A DNA stretch of 64,000 nucleotides from NCBI GenBank assembly GCA_029262615.1, contig JAJCZD010000005.1:186001-250000 (forward strand), given 5' to 3'. The notes under the pieces are model-generated. The model was not told the origin of the DNA and ran no database searches. It saw only the letters and a program-made list of their open reading frames with translations. A program made the position numbers and the translations under genes. The DNA comes from Candidatus Babelota bacterium. Its GTDB lineage: Bacteria > Babelota > Babeliae > Babelales > Vermiphilaceae. Shown one piece after another: positions 33,107-42,666 of this stretch; the first letter of the stretch is position 1, and each line of letters opens with the position of its first letter.

Positions 33107-35074
33107 ATGTCACTTTTAATTGCAATTTTTGGTATGGCTTTTTTTGGCCTAGCACTGGTTTACTTCCTATTTAGTCGTATTACCGCTATACCGGTGGATA
33201 ATAAAAAAGCAAGCAAAATAGCCCAAGCCATCTCTACTGGTGCCATGACCTTTTTGCAAGAAGAATATAAAATAATTTGTATAGTACTTGCCATTGGTGC
33301 AGTTTTAATTGGTTATTTTATGAGCCCGATTGCAGCATCCTTTTTTGCTCTTGGTGCACTATTTTCTATGGCAACCGGTTTTATTGGTATGAAAGCAGCA
33401 ACAGCTGCTAATGTACGAACTACCATGGCTGCAAAGCAAGAGGGTGAGCACGCTGCCTTTTTAGTTTCGTTCCTTGGTGGTGGGGTAATGGGTTTTGCAG
33501 TAGCTAGTTTTGGTTTGCTCGGCCTTGGCTTAATTTTTTACTTTTTTGCTGGCCAACCACAATTTGTTTCTATTTTGACCAGCTTTAGTCTCGGAGCCAG
33601 CTTAGTTGCTTTTTTTGCTCGAATAGGTGGTGGAATTTATACCAAGTCTGCCGATGTTGGTGCTGATTTGGTAGGTAAAATTGAAGCCGGCATCCCAGAG
33701 GATGACCCACGCAACCCTGCAGTAATTGCTGACAATGTGGGTGATTGTGTTGGCGATACTGCCGGCATGGGTGCTGATATTTATGAATCATATGTTGGTG
33801 CAATGGTTGCATCTTCAATTTTAGCAACAACTGTAAATGGCATGAATGCTCTATATATTAGTTTGCCAGTTATGCTTTCTGTTATCGGCTTGGTAGGTTC
33901 GGTCATTGGTTTGGCATCAAATTTAATTTTTAAAACAGAACCAGCAGCTATGCTTCGTAATGCAACCTATATTGCAATTGGTTTTTTCTTGATTGGTTCA
34001 TACGGGTATCTTACCTATAATAATATTGAGAGTTTCTTATTTATTTCTGTTGTTCTTGGTTGCATTTCTGGAATCGTAATCGGTTTGATAACTGAATATT
34101 ATACATCCGGCAGTCCGGTCAAAGAAGTGGCAAAAAGTTCTGAGTCTGGTGCTGCAACAAATATTATTACCGGTTTATCTGTTGGTATGGAGTCAACCGT
34201 TGCGCCAGTAATCATTTTAGCAATTATCATTTTACTATCATACCAATTTGGTGGTGGTTTATTTGGCGTTTCACTTGCTGCAGTCTCTATGCTTGCAACT
34301 GTTGGTATTACCATGAGTGTTGATGCATATGGCCCAATTGCTGATAATGCAGGTGGAATAGCAGAAATGGCCGGATTTGGCGAATCGGTCCGCAATATTA
34401 CTGATAAGTTAGACGCGCTCGGTAACACTACCGCAGCAATGGGCAAAGGTTTTGCAATCGGTTCTGCACTACTTACCACACTTGCTATGATCTCTGCATT
34501 TGCCGACACGGCAGGTCTGAGCGTATTAAATATTATGGACCCAATTGTAATGGCTAGTATGTTTATTGGTGGCACCATTCCATTTATTATTTCTGCACTC
34601 ACTATGAAATCAGTCAGTAAAGCAGCTCTTGATATGGTTATGGAAGTGCGTCGTCAATTTAAAGAAATTCCCGGCATTATGGAAGGCACCACTCCTCCTG
34701 ATTATAAACGATGTATTGCAATAAGTACCGTTGCCTCTTTAAGACAAATGATTTTGCCAGGTATTATTACTATTAGCTCTCCTATTATAATGTTTCTTGC
34801 ACTTGGAAAAGTCGGGCTTGGTGGTATGCTCATGGGCGCAACAATCGTTGGTGTTTTGCTCGCACTCATGATGGCAAATGGTGGTGGCGTTTGGGATAAT
34901 GCCAAAAAATATATCGAAGCTGGCAACTTGGGTGGTAAAGGCTCTGAAGCACACAAAGCAGCGGTGATTGGCGATACGGTTGGTGACCCATTCAAAGATA
35001 CATCTGGTCCTGCTATTAATATTTTAATAAAATTAATGTCAGTAATTTCATTGTTACTTGTTTTGATGTTTTAA
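33107..35074 (+). CDS. hppA: Membrane-bound proton/sodium-pumping pyrophosphatase (K+-dependent type)
   Basis: Hydrolyses pyrophosphate and pumps H+ or Na+ across the membrane. About 655 residues from the ATG at 33107 (GAGG upstream); the longer frame from 33041 is less likely. Around 16 helices; the catalytic regions are [20 protein letters not shown], then [20 protein letters not shown], and the C-terminal [31 protein letters not shown] has Ala where K+-independent enzymes have Lys, indicating potassium dependence. H+ versus Na+ cannot be decided here. PPi-driven pumping suits an energy-limited host-dependent cell. Confidence 0.95.
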   Translation: MSLLIAIFGMAFFGLALVYFLFSRITAIPVDNKKASKIAQAISTGAMTFLQEEYKIICIVLAIGAVLIGYFMSPIAASFFALGALFSMATGFIGMKAATAANVRTTMAAKQEGEHAAFLVSFLGGGVMGFAVASFGLLGLGLIFYFFAGQPQFVSILTSFSLGASLVAFFARIGGGIYTKSADVGADLVGKIEAGIPEDDPRNPAVIADNVGDCVGDTAGMGADIYESYVGAMVASSILATTVNGMNALYISLPVMLSVIGLVGSVIGLASNLIFKTEPAAMLRNATYIAIGFFLIGSYGYLTYNNIESFLFISVVLGCISGIVIGLITEYYTSGSPVKEVAKSSESGAATNIITGLSVGMESTVAPVIILAIIILLSYQFGGGLFGVSLAAVSMLATVGITMSVDAYGPIADNAGGIAEMAGFGESVRNITDKLDALGNTTAAMGKGFAIGSALLTTLAMISAFADTAGLSVLNIMDPIVMASMFIGGTIPFIISALTMKSVSKAALDMVMEVRRQFKEIPGIMEGTTPPDYKRCIAISTVASLRQMILPGIITISSPIIMFLALGKVGLGGMLMGATIVGVLLALMMANGGGVWDNAKKYIEAGNLGGKGSEAHKAAVIGDTVGDPFKDTSGPAINILIKLMSVISLLLVLMF

Positions 35075-35080
35075 TTAGCA

Positions 35081-35133
35081 AAAACTGGTGGGTTTACAAA
35101 GTGCTTTCTATTTTTTAAGCTAGCACCAGTTTT
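35081..35133 (+). terminator. Possible terminator after hppA
   Basis: AAAACTGGTG (35081-35090) and CACCAGTTTT (35124-35133) are perfect complements with a long 33-nt loop and only a short T-run, so this is weak as a terminator. Confidence 0.4.
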
Positions 35134-35152
35134 ACATTAAAAAAGGATAGGA

Positions 35153-35413
35153 ATGAAAAAGATATTACTTCTCTCTTTGATTCTCAGTTATGGCCTTCAA
35201 GCAATGAACAAAACTAAACCGGAAACAAATAATACACAAAATAAACAAATCGATCATATCTTGGATTCTGGCCCCTATCAATACCCTACTGATATAGATA
35301 ACTTAATAGAAAATATAAACCCATATAAAGTTTGTGCTATACTTTCTAAGTTGGTAAATACATTTGGTCCTATGGGTATTATAGATGAGGGGCTAACTAA
35401 AATTGGAAGCTAA
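35153..35413 (+). CDS. Small secreted protein, unknown function
   Basis: 86 residues. Signal peptide MKKILLLSLILSYGLQA then Met at +1. The mature part is polar (NKTKPETNNTQNKQIDH) with a short hydrophobic C-terminal region. AAAAAGGATAGG precedes the ATG. Its stop overlaps the next start as TAATG, so the two genes are coupled. Confidence 0.65.
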   Translation: MKKILLLSLILSYGLQAMNKTKPETNNTQNKQIDHILDSGPYQYPTDIDNLIENINPYKVCAILSKLVNTFGPMGIIDEGLTKIGS

Positions 35414-35796
35414 TGCAAACTAATTGTGTAGTAACTATTTTATTACTATTAAGCTCATCCTGTCAGGCAATGCATCGTCTTGGTCGTCATAAAATGAATA
35501 CTAATACACCTACTGTTGTATATATGACAAAATGGGATGCCCTCAGGGCTCATAATCATTTGAATTGTGCCAAAGAAAAACAAGAGGGTGTGCACGTAAT
35601 ACCAATAGACCAGCAAAAACAAAAAGAGTTACTAGATGATCTTGAAAGAAATTTAGACACACAAAAAACCAACCTAAAACAAGAAGATGCAAAAAAGGTA
35701 TGCAAGGTGTGTGGAGCAATGGCTTGTATTAGTTGTTGTTGTGGATGTGTGGGTGGCTGCATGCTAAGCAGCCTTGTTATGGCTCTTTTTCTTTAA
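35413..35796 (+). CDS. Small secreted protein with Cys-rich hydrophobic C-terminus
   Basis: 127 residues. Signal peptide MQTNCVVTILLLLSSSCQA then Met at +1. The middle is helical and charged. The C-terminus is a run of cysteines in a hydrophobic segment (VCKVCGAMACISCCCGCVGG, then CMLSSLVMALFL). These could be acylated in a eukaryotic cytosol (inference), bind metal or form disulfides. Coupled to the gene at 35153 by a 1-nt overlap. Confidence 0.65.
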   Translation: MQTNCVVTILLLLSSSCQAMHRLGRHKMNTNTPTVVYMTKWDALRAHNHLNCAKEKQEGVHVIPIDQQKQKELLDDLERNLDTQKTNLKQEDAKKVCKVCGAMACISCCCGCVGGCMLSSLVMALFL

Positions 35797-35931
35797 AAAA
35801 ACTTCTTTATACTAAATTTTTCTTACAAACATATCACAATTTATTCTTTATTAGAAATTTCTTGAATATAGCCTTTCTATCATGTTATCTTCAAAGATGA
35901 CAAGACTAGAACAAAATAAAAGGGGCGTTAT

Positions 35932-36768
35932 ATGTTGCGGGGGGAATTGCAGCACAATCGATCATTCTGTATTTTTTTTAAAATACTATCCCTTATGGTT
36001 TTTGCTTTTCTAATTCCTAAGTTTTTTATACACAACCTGCCAAAGCAAACAAATAACTCAAAAGTCTTTCAATTTGGTATTGAAACAATAAATCAATCAT
36101 CATTAGACACTTTGTGCCCTGCTGATAGCAAAATTGGATTATTAGTAAATGATACCAGCTACACGCAGGATGGTAAGCATGCAATAGACTTTTTAATGGA
36201 CAAAGGTTTTTCTCTGAGTAGTATCTTTTTTACCAATGCTACGGATATGAATTATGAGACTATCCCTTGCATATCATGGGTTAGCAAAGATGAAAAGGCT
36301 CTTGAGAATATTGATTTATTCTTAGTTGATATTTTTGATTACCAAAATAACGAAACCCAAATCTTGCTTGAATTGCTATCTTTTGCCCTTTTACACAACA
36401 AAAAAATTATCGTACTAGACAGGCCAAATCTATGCGGCAATATTGTACAAGGCCCAATACAACGATTCAACTTAAACAAAGAAAAGTGTCAGTTACCCTG
36501 TTTCCATGGCATGAGCGTTGGAGAATTAGCACTGTATTGCAATACGTATATTCTTCCTCGGCCTGCGAGGCTCCATATTATTACAATGAAAGCCTACAAG
36601 CGAAGCAAGCATTTTTTTAATGCTAAATTTGATATAGCCAAGCTTTTAGACATACCTTGTCTCAAGCTAAAAAAAACAAATTGTAAAAAAGAACAACAAT
36701 TACAATCTTTTTTTAGCAAAGCATTAACCGTTTTTTTATATCGTCCAATTCCACAATTAATTGATTAA
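35932..36768 (+). CDS. Degenerate NamZ/DUF1343 paralog, membrane-anchored
   Basis: 278 residues. An N-terminal membrane segment (FFKILSLMVFAFLIPKFFI) is followed by a region homologous to the N-terminal domain of NamZ next door: GLLVNDTSYTQDGKHAIDFL for GIITNQTGCDTKGRPTYDLL, KIIVLDRPNLCG for PIIILDRPNPLG, and HGMSVGELALYCNTYIL for HGMTIGEIARYFNIYLL. The SPEHGF active-site motif is lost and the C-terminal domain is missing. It is probably non-catalytic, such as a binding or regulatory subunit, or it is decaying. It ends 11 bp before namZ. Confidence 0.7.
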   Translation: MLRGELQHNRSFCIFFKILSLMVFAFLIPKFFIHNLPKQTNNSKVFQFGIETINQSSLDTLCPADSKIGLLVNDTSYTQDGKHAIDFLMDKGFSLSSIFFTNATDMNYETIPCISWVSKDEKALENIDLFLVDIFDYQNNETQILLELLSFALLHNKKIIVLDRPNLCGNIVQGPIQRFNLNKEKCQLPCFHGMSVGELALYCNTYILPRPARLHIITMKAYKRSKHFFNAKFDIAKLLDIPCLKLKKTNCKKEQQLQSFFSKALTVFLYRPIPQLID

Positions 36769-36779
36769 AGGATAAGCCC

Positions 36780-37979
36780 ATGAATAAAAAAATTATTTTG
36801 CTGCTCATTTTAAATTTATTTTCCAATTATACATTTTCATTTAAATTAGGCGTTGAAAATATACCAGATGAATTTTTTGCACAATTTGCTCCCACAAAAA
36901 TGGTCCGATTGGGCATTATTACTAATCAAACTGGTTGCGATACGAAAGGCCGACCAACCTATGATTTGCTTCAGAAGTATGGAACAGTCACTGCAATTTT
37001 CTCACCCGAGCATGGTTTTGACGGTACTTGTTTAGCAGGAAAAGAAGTGTTTGATGCCAAGCATGGCATAATCCAAATTCGCAGTTTATATGGTAATGGC
37101 ACAGGCAAGAAAATTGACCCTAGGTATTTAAAAGAAATTGATGTGTTGGTTTTTGACATGCAAGACTCAGGTATGCGCCATTATACTTATATATCAACTC
37201 TTTTTTATATGCTGCAATCCGCAGCTGAAAACAATAAACCGATTATTATTTTAGATAGACCTAATCCGCTAGGCGCTGTTGCGGAGGGCCCACTTGTCGA
37301 ACCACAATTGCATTCATTTATTTCTATTGCACCAATTCCATTGCGCCATGGTATGACCATTGGTGAGATTGCCCGCTATTTTAATATTTATTTATTAAAA
37401 GAAAAAGCATCTCTCTTTGTTATTCCAATGGAAGACTATAATCGTCAAAGCATGAATAAATTAATTACCAAACTTTCTCCTAACCTAACCTCGATTCAAT
37501 CTTGTTATGGATACAGCTTTTTAGGACTACTGGGTGAGATTGAACCTTTTGATGTTGGCGTTGGTACACCCTTGGCATTCCAATGCATCACTACAGAAAA
37601 AAAGTATAAAATTAATTGGGAACCTCTAAAAGCAGTTCTGCAAAAGCATGGCATCAGTGCTACTGATTATAAGTACTACAATAAAAGAAAAAACCAACAA
37701 CTATATGGGCTATCTATTGATATACACGATATTGATGCATTCTGTGGCTTTAAAGTATTGGTTGAACTCATTAATTTTTTTAAGAAATCAGAAATTAAGC
37801 TCACCACAAAGCATTCATTTTGTAAAGCAGTAGGAACCCATGAGGTTGAGGAATTTATGAATGGAAGACTCTCGTTGGAACAATTGCAAAGATCAATCAA
37901 CACACAACTACAAACATTTTATAAACATATGCGTCCTGCTTTGATTTATCATAAATTGCCACGTTTATTTAATTTGTAA
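36780..37979 (+). CDS. namZ: Exo-beta-N-acetylmuramidase NamZ (DUF1343)
   Basis: Removes terminal MurNAc from muropeptides or disaccharides in peptidoglycan turnover. 399 residues with signal peptide (IILLLILNLFSNYTFS). Family motifs: GIITNQTGCDTKGRPTYDLL, FSPEHGFDG, VLVFDMQDSGMRHYTYISTL, DRPNPLG and HGMTIGEIARY. The C-terminal domain is intact, unlike the paralog upstream. With NagZ at 45572 it forms a cell-wall recycling or scavenging capacity. It could act on its own wall or on bacteria taken up by the host. Confidence 0.88.
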   Translation: MNKKIILLLILNLFSNYTFSFKLGVENIPDEFFAQFAPTKMVRLGIITNQTGCDTKGRPTYDLLQKYGTVTAIFSPEHGFDGTCLAGKEVFDAKHGIIQIRSLYGNGTGKKIDPRYLKEIDVLVFDMQDSGMRHYTYISTLFYMLQSAAENNKPIIILDRPNPLGAVAEGPLVEPQLHSFISIAPIPLRHGMTIGEIARYFNIYLLKEKASLFVIPMEDYNRQSMNKLITKLSPNLTSIQSCYGYSFLGLLGEIEPFDVGVGTPLAFQCITTEKKYKINWEPLKAVLQKHGISATDYKYYNKRKNQQLYGLSIDIHDIDAFCGFKVLVELINFFKKSEIKLTTKHSFCKAVGTHEVEEFMNGRLSLEQLQRSINTQLQTFYKHMRPALIYHKLPRLFNL

Positions 37980-37982
37980 GGG

Positions 37983-38564
37983 TTATCTCTTAAAAACACC
38001 TTTAACAAATGCAACAATACCACAAATTATTTTGGTAAGGCTATCTGTTAAAAAAGAAAAAAAAGAACCTACCATACCAAAAATGCCCTCCTGCTTTCCT
38101 GCTTTCTCAACCTGGATCTGTTTCATCTCTGGCATTTTTTCTTTTTGAACTTCTACCATTTTTATCTCAGCTTCTTGAGATTGTGGTAGTGGCGCAGTCT
38201 CAACTTGTGCAACTCGAGAAGTAGGGACTAAATTACGTATTTTTTGTTTCACTTGTCCAATTTCTGCACCTACAATAGGATCGCCAACTTGGTTTCCAGA
38301 AGCATCAAAAAAAATAAATGTTGGTAGTGCTTCAATTGATGCAAAACTAGGAGCTTCATCATAGTCAACTTCATAAAAATTTACCGAATCGTTGTCACTT
38401 AATTTTTTATATGCTCCGGCAATTCCCTTACAAGCACCACACCATTTTGCATAGATTTTTACTACTGCTGGCCCAGAAAGTTGGTTCTTGCTTGTTATTT
38501 TTGTAACCCCTGCAAATGTTACTGAAACTAAAAAACCACTTAAAAAAAGATATGCATATTTCAT
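37983..38564 (-). CDS. Exported thioredoxin with C-terminal amphipathic/hydrophobic tail
   Basis: 193 residues. The signal peptide (YLFLSGFLVSVTFA) is followed by a thioredoxin domain (about residues 25-110) with active site KWCGACK and cis-Pro in ALPTFIFF. A Glu/Lys/Gln linker leads to a C-terminal hydrophobic segment (SFFSFLTDSLTKIICGIVAF) that may anchor it. Its stop is 4 bp from the convergent namZ stop. It is a likely partner of the exported thioredoxin reductase fusion at 46730. Confidence 0.85.
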   Translation of the reverse strand: MKYAYLFLSGFLVSVTFAGVTKITSKNQLSGPAVVKIYAKWCGACKGIAGAYKKLSDNDSVNFYEVDYDEAPSFASIEALPTFIFFDASGNQVGDPIVGAEIGQVKQKIRNLVPTSRVAQVETAPLPQSQEAEIKMVEVQKEKMPEMKQIQVEKAGKQEGIFGMVGSFFSFLTDSLTKIICGIVAFVKGVFKR

Positions 38565-39046
38565 TACTAATTCCTTATTTATATAGCCCCACTTTGATGG
38601 TTCATAAGAAATGTATCATAAACATATATAGATAAGTCAATATAAGAGGTAATTTCTGATTGCTCTTAAATCAAAATTAAACGGAAAGTTATTTCCTCTG
38701 AGTAATTATTTTTTGTTGTTTTTGATTGATTAACCCATGATTGGCAAGCACTTTAAATTTATAAAAATAATATTATTTTTTTATTCAATATGAAATTTCA
38801 CTCATAATTAAAACAACAAAAAATGATCAATATTTTTTCGTAAAAAAAAATTAAAAAATTGTTTGATTTTCAGGACTCAAGTCGTTACCATTGAAAATAC
38901 CACAATATAAAAATTATTCACATTGAAACAAATTTAAAATTTTTACATTGTAACTACACATTATTTTTGTGTTAGTTAAAGGCGTAAAAGCCCTAGAGGA
39001 GAGTCTACCCTAAAATTAGAAAAAACCGTTAAAATTAAGGGATCCT
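38565..39046. other. Intergenic stretch of 482 bp ahead of nrdA
   Basis: AT-rich, with no supportable open reading frame. Its last 100 bp hold several short hairpins and an NrdR-box-like palindrome (see 38952-39010). The first 300 bp show only A/T runs. Confidence 0.5.
38952..39010 (+). promoter_or_regulatory. NrdR-box-like palindrome and structured leader of nrdAB
   Basis: At 38956-38972 ACACATTATTTTTGTGT resembles the NrdR operator consensus (ACACWATATATWGTGT) and lies in a longer inverted repeat (AACTACACA/TGTGTTAGTT). It is followed by hairpins GGC/GCC (38981-38992) and TAGA/TCTA (38994-39007). Both a repressor site and an RNA leader are possible. A second box at standard spacing was not found. 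Confidence 0.4.
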
Positions 39047-41611
39047 ATGAGTACCGAAAAAAAAATAGAAAACTCATCAATGGAACATCCATACATTTTT
39101 AATCATGAGATTGATTTTGGTTCCAATGATACTAGTTTTTCTGTTATCCAACCCGATGGTAAAGAGTGTGATTTTGATTTTAATCGTATTGTTCAAACAT
39201 TTGCTCGAGCTGCTCAGCAATTAGAATACGATGTTTCTTTTGATTTACTTGTTAAAGAAACAAAGAAAAATATTTTTAACGGAATCACTAAAAAAGAAAT
39301 TTGCGATGCAGTGATTCTTGCAGCTAGTGTTTTCATTGAAAAGGACCCTGCTTATTCTAAGCTTGCGGCACGCCTTCTACTAAAAAAGTTATTTCGTGAA
39401 ATTACCGGTGAGTCATTATCTCGCCAAAATGATAACTCACGTTATCGGCAAACATTTAAAGATGCAATCACCAAAGGCATCGCACATGATCTTTTTGATG
39501 AGCGAATGGGTGATTATGATTTAGATGAACTCTGCCGAGCATTAGTGCCACAACGTGATGAACTATTTGAATATATGGGACTCAAAACTTTATACGAGCG
39601 TTATTTTGTAAAAATGGATGACGGGCAATCATTAGAAATGCCACAAATTTTCTGGATGCGTGTTGCAATGGGTCTTGCATACAACGAAAAAGACAAAACA
39701 AAGCGCACCATTGAATTTTATAATGTAATGTCAAAACTAGATTATGTTCCAAGTACCCCAACCTTATTGCATGCTGGTTTATCTCGCCCACAATTATCCT
39801 CATGTTATCTGACAACCGTAGAGGATGATCTACATCATATTTTCAAATGTATTGGTGATAATGCACAATTGTCTAAATGGTCTGGTGGGGTTGCAAATGA
39901 TTGGACCAATATTCGTTCAATTGGTGCCCCGATAAAAAGTATCAAAATAGAAAGCCAAGGATTAATTCCCTTTTTGCGTATTGCAAATGATGTAACTGCA
40001 GCAATAAATAGAAGTGGTTCACGAAGAGCAGCTACAGTTGTTTACTTGGAAAATTGGCATTTGGAAATTGAAGATTTTCTAGATTTACGTAAAAATACTG
40101 GTGATGAGCGCCGCCGTACCCATGATATTAATATAGCTTGTTGGATACCAGATCTTTTTATGAAGCGAGTTAAAAAAGGTGGAATGTGGACTTTATTTTC
40201 ACCAAATGAAGTCCCAGAGCTGCATCATATGTATGGCAAAGCATTTGAAGTAAAATATATTGAGTATGAAGAAAAAGCAAAATTAGGCCAAATCAGAAAC
40301 TATAAAGAAATAGAAGCAAAAAAACTTTGGCGCAAAATGCTTTCTCGCTTATTTGAAACGGGCCACCCATGGATTACTTTTAAAGATCCCTGTAATGTGC
40401 GCTCACCCCAGGATCATGTTGGCGTTGTACATTCATCAAATTTATGCACAGAAATAACCTTAAATACTACTGCAGAAGAAACTGCTGTTTGTAACCTTGG
40501 TTCAATTAATTTATCTCATCATATTGAAAACAAAACTCTCAATACCAATAAATTAGCAAAGTCTGTACGCACAGCAATGCGCATGCTAGATAATGTAGTC
40601 GATATCTGTTTCTATCCAACCAAAGAAGCTCAAACATCAAACATGCGCCATCGTCCTGTTGGTTTAGGGCAAATGGGTTTGCAAGATGCTCTGTATAAAA
40701 TGGATATTGCATTTGACCAACCAGAAGCACTGGAGTTTTCTGACGAGGTAATGGAACATATTGCCTATAATGCAATTTTAACTTCTTCATTACTCGCAAA
40801 AGAAAAAGGTGCGTATGAATCATACAAAGGATCCAAATGGGATCGTAATATTTTGCCACAAGACACAATCGATCTGCTGGAAAAAGAACGTGGTGAAAAA
40901 ATTACTACAAAAAGAAATGGTAAGCTTGATTGGGCATCAGTACGTAATCATATAAAAAAGTTTGGCATGCGTAATTCAAATTGCATGGCTATTGCCCCAA
41001 CGGCAACTATTTCAAATATTGCTGGTTGTTTTCCTTGCATTGAACCCATTTACAAAAACCTGTATGTCAAAGCAAATATGTCGGGTGAATTTACAATCGT
41101 TAATAAGTACCTTGTTAATGATCTAAAGAAGTTGGGAATGTGGAATCAAGAAATGCGCGATCAGATAAAATATTATGATGGTAGTATCCAAAATTGTGAT
41201 GAAATTCCACAAGTGTTAAAAAACAAATATAAAGAAGCATTTGAAGTTGACCCGGAATGGTTGATCGAAATTACGGCAGCACGCGGTAAATGGATTGACC
41301 AAAGTCAGTCTCATAATATATTTATGAAAGGTGTTTCTGGTAAAAAGCTAAATGATATTTACTTCAAGGCATGGGAGTGCGGGTTGAAAACAACCTATTA
41401 TTTACGCACACTTGGCGCAACACAAATTGAAAAATCAACATTGGATGCAAATAAATTTGGCTATACACAAACACGTGAATACAATAAATCCATGGAAAAA
41501 CAAGAAGCTCCTGGTACTAGTAAAATTAATGGACAAGCAGAAAATGATTTTATTGATACATCAAAGGCATGCGTTATTTCTGATGACCCAGAATGTGATG
41601 TATGTCAGTAA
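39047..41611 (+). CDS. nrdA: Ribonucleoside-diphosphate reductase, class I alpha subunit
   Basis: Catalytic subunit reducing NDPs to dNDPs. 854 residues. An N-terminal ATP-cone (SVIQPDGKECDFDFNRIVQT) for allosteric control is followed by the barrel with the active-site cysteines in LSSCYLTTV, SSNLCTEI and AVCNLGSINL, the radical-transfer Tyr pair in KTTYYLRTLG, and the C-terminal reducing pair CDVCQ. The gene is 18 bp upstream of nrdB, with which it forms a class Ic enzyme. A long leader with an NrdR-like site precedes it. The thioredoxins in this window appear exported, so its reductant must be encoded elsewhere. Confidence 0.95.
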   Translation: MSTEKKIENSSMEHPYIFNHEIDFGSNDTSFSVIQPDGKECDFDFNRIVQTFARAAQQLEYDVSFDLLVKETKKNIFNGITKKEICDAVILAASVFIEKDPAYSKLAARLLLKKLFREITGESLSRQNDNSRYRQTFKDAITKGIAHDLFDERMGDYDLDELCRALVPQRDELFEYMGLKTLYERYFVKMDDGQSLEMPQIFWMRVAMGLAYNEKDKTKRTIEFYNVMSKLDYVPSTPTLLHAGLSRPQLSSCYLTTVEDDLHHIFKCIGDNAQLSKWSGGVANDWTNIRSIGAPIKSIKIESQGLIPFLRIANDVTAAINRSGSRRAATVVYLENWHLEIEDFLDLRKNTGDERRRTHDINIACWIPDLFMKRVKKGGMWTLFSPNEVPELHHMYGKAFEVKYIEYEEKAKLGQIRNYKEIEAKKLWRKMLSRLFETGHPWITFKDPCNVRSPQDHVGVVHSSNLCTEITLNTTAEETAVCNLGSINLSHHIENKTLNTNKLAKSVRTAMRMLDNVVDICFYPTKEAQTSNMRHRPVGLGQMGLQDALYKMDIAFDQPEALEFSDEVMEHIAYNAILTSSLLAKEKGAYESYKGSKWDRNILPQDTIDLLEKERGEKITTKRNGKLDWASVRNHIKKFGMRNSNCMAIAPTATISNIAGCFPCIEPIYKNLYVKANMSGEFTIVNKYLVNDLKKLGMWNQEMRDQIKYYDGSIQNCDEIPQVLKNKYKEAFEVDPEWLIEITAARGKWIDQSQSHNIFMKGVSGKKLNDIYFKAWECGLKTTYYLRTLGATQIEKSTLDANKFGYTQTREYNKSMEKQEAPGTSKINGQAENDFIDTSKACVISDDPECDVCQ

Positions 41612-41629
41612 GAATCTTAAAGGAATAAA

Positions 41630-42634
41630 ATGAATAAACAAGGATTACTCAATAATTCAACCGTAGATCCAAATAAAATATTGCCCATGAGATATTTATG
41701 GGCACGCCAACATTATAAAAATGGTGTTGCAAATAATTGGACCCCAGAAGAGATTTCTATGCAAAAAGATATCGAGCAATGGAAATCCAATAAGGTTCTT
41801 TCAGAAACAGAACGGCATATGATTTTGTGGAATCTTGGTTTTTTCTCAACTGCAGAATCATTAACAGCAAATAATTTGGTACTGGCAGTGTATCGCCATG
41901 TAACAAATCCAGAATGCAGGCAATATTTATTACGCCAAGCATATGAGGAGGCAGTACACACCGATACCTTTATTTATTGTTGTGATTCACTCGGGTTGGA
42001 CCCAGATGAGATCTTTAACATGTATGAAACAATTCCAACAATTAAAGCGAAAGATGATTTTGTTGTAAAACTTACCACCTCGTTGTTTGACCCAACCTTT
42101 GAAACAAATACATTAGAAAATATCCAAAAATTCTTACATGATTTAGTCGGTTATTATGTAATCATGGAAGGCATTTTCTTTTATGCCGGTTTTGCAATGA
42201 TGCTTGCCCTGCGCCGCCAAGGAAAAATGACCGGTATTGGCGAACAGTTTGAATATATAATGCGAGATGAGAGCATTCATTTAGCATTCGGCTGCGACCT
42301 GATTAACACTATCAAAGCAGAAAACCCAGAAATCTGGACACAAGCATTCCAAGATGAGCTAGTTGGATTAATAAAACAAGCGGCAATACTGGAAAAACAA
42401 TATGCCTTTGATGCATGCCCACAGGGAGTTCTCGGCATTAATGCCGAACAATTTTGCAACTACGTTGAGTATATTGTAGATCGTCGCTTAGAGCGTATTG
42501 ACTTGCCAAAACAATATGGCAAAGAAAATCCATTTCCTTGGATGAGCCAAGCTACTGATTTGAATAAAGAGAAGAACTTCTTCGAAACTCGCGTAACCGA
42601 ATATCAAACAGCCGGTTCACTTGACTGGGAATAA
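41630..42634 (+). CDS. nrdB: Ribonucleotide reductase beta subunit, class Ic (Phe at radical-Tyr position)
   Basis: 334 residues, ferritin-like fold. Metal ligands: Glu76 in FFSTAESL (Asp in class Ia), Glu107 and His110 in EEAVHTDTF, and ESIHLAFGCD near residue 212 for the second set. The residue four after His110 is Phe114, where class Ia/b enzymes carry the radical Tyr. Phe here together with Glu in place of Asp is the class Ic signature known from Chlamydia, which uses a Mn/Fe cofactor instead of a tyrosyl radical. AAAGGAAT precedes the ATG. A terminator follows. Confidence 0.95.
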   Translation: MNKQGLLNNSTVDPNKILPMRYLWARQHYKNGVANNWTPEEISMQKDIEQWKSNKVLSETERHMILWNLGFFSTAESLTANNLVLAVYRHVTNPECRQYLLRQAYEEAVHTDTFIYCCDSLGLDPDEIFNMYETIPTIKAKDDFVVKLTTSLFDPTFETNTLENIQKFLHDLVGYYVIMEGIFFYAGFAMMLALRRQGKMTGIGEQFEYIMRDESIHLAFGCDLINTIKAENPEIWTQAFQDELVGLIKQAAILEKQYAFDACPQGVLGINAEQFCNYVEYIVDRRLERIDLPKQYGKENPFPWMSQATDLNKEKNFFETRVTEYQTAGSLDWE

Positions 42635-42640
42635 AACATA

Positions 42641-42665
42641 GGCGGCTCAAATAGCCGCCTTTTTT
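42641..42665 (+). terminator. Intrinsic terminator of nrdAB
   Basis: GGCGGCT (42641-42647) pairs with AGCCGCC (42653-42659), followed by six Ts. Confidence 0.9.
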
Positions 42666-42666
42666 A

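Noticed and set aside
36432-36620. Plus-strand frame inside the NamZ-like paralog as a frameshifted segment
   Set aside because: The main frame is open and shows family motifs on both sides, so no frameshift is needed.
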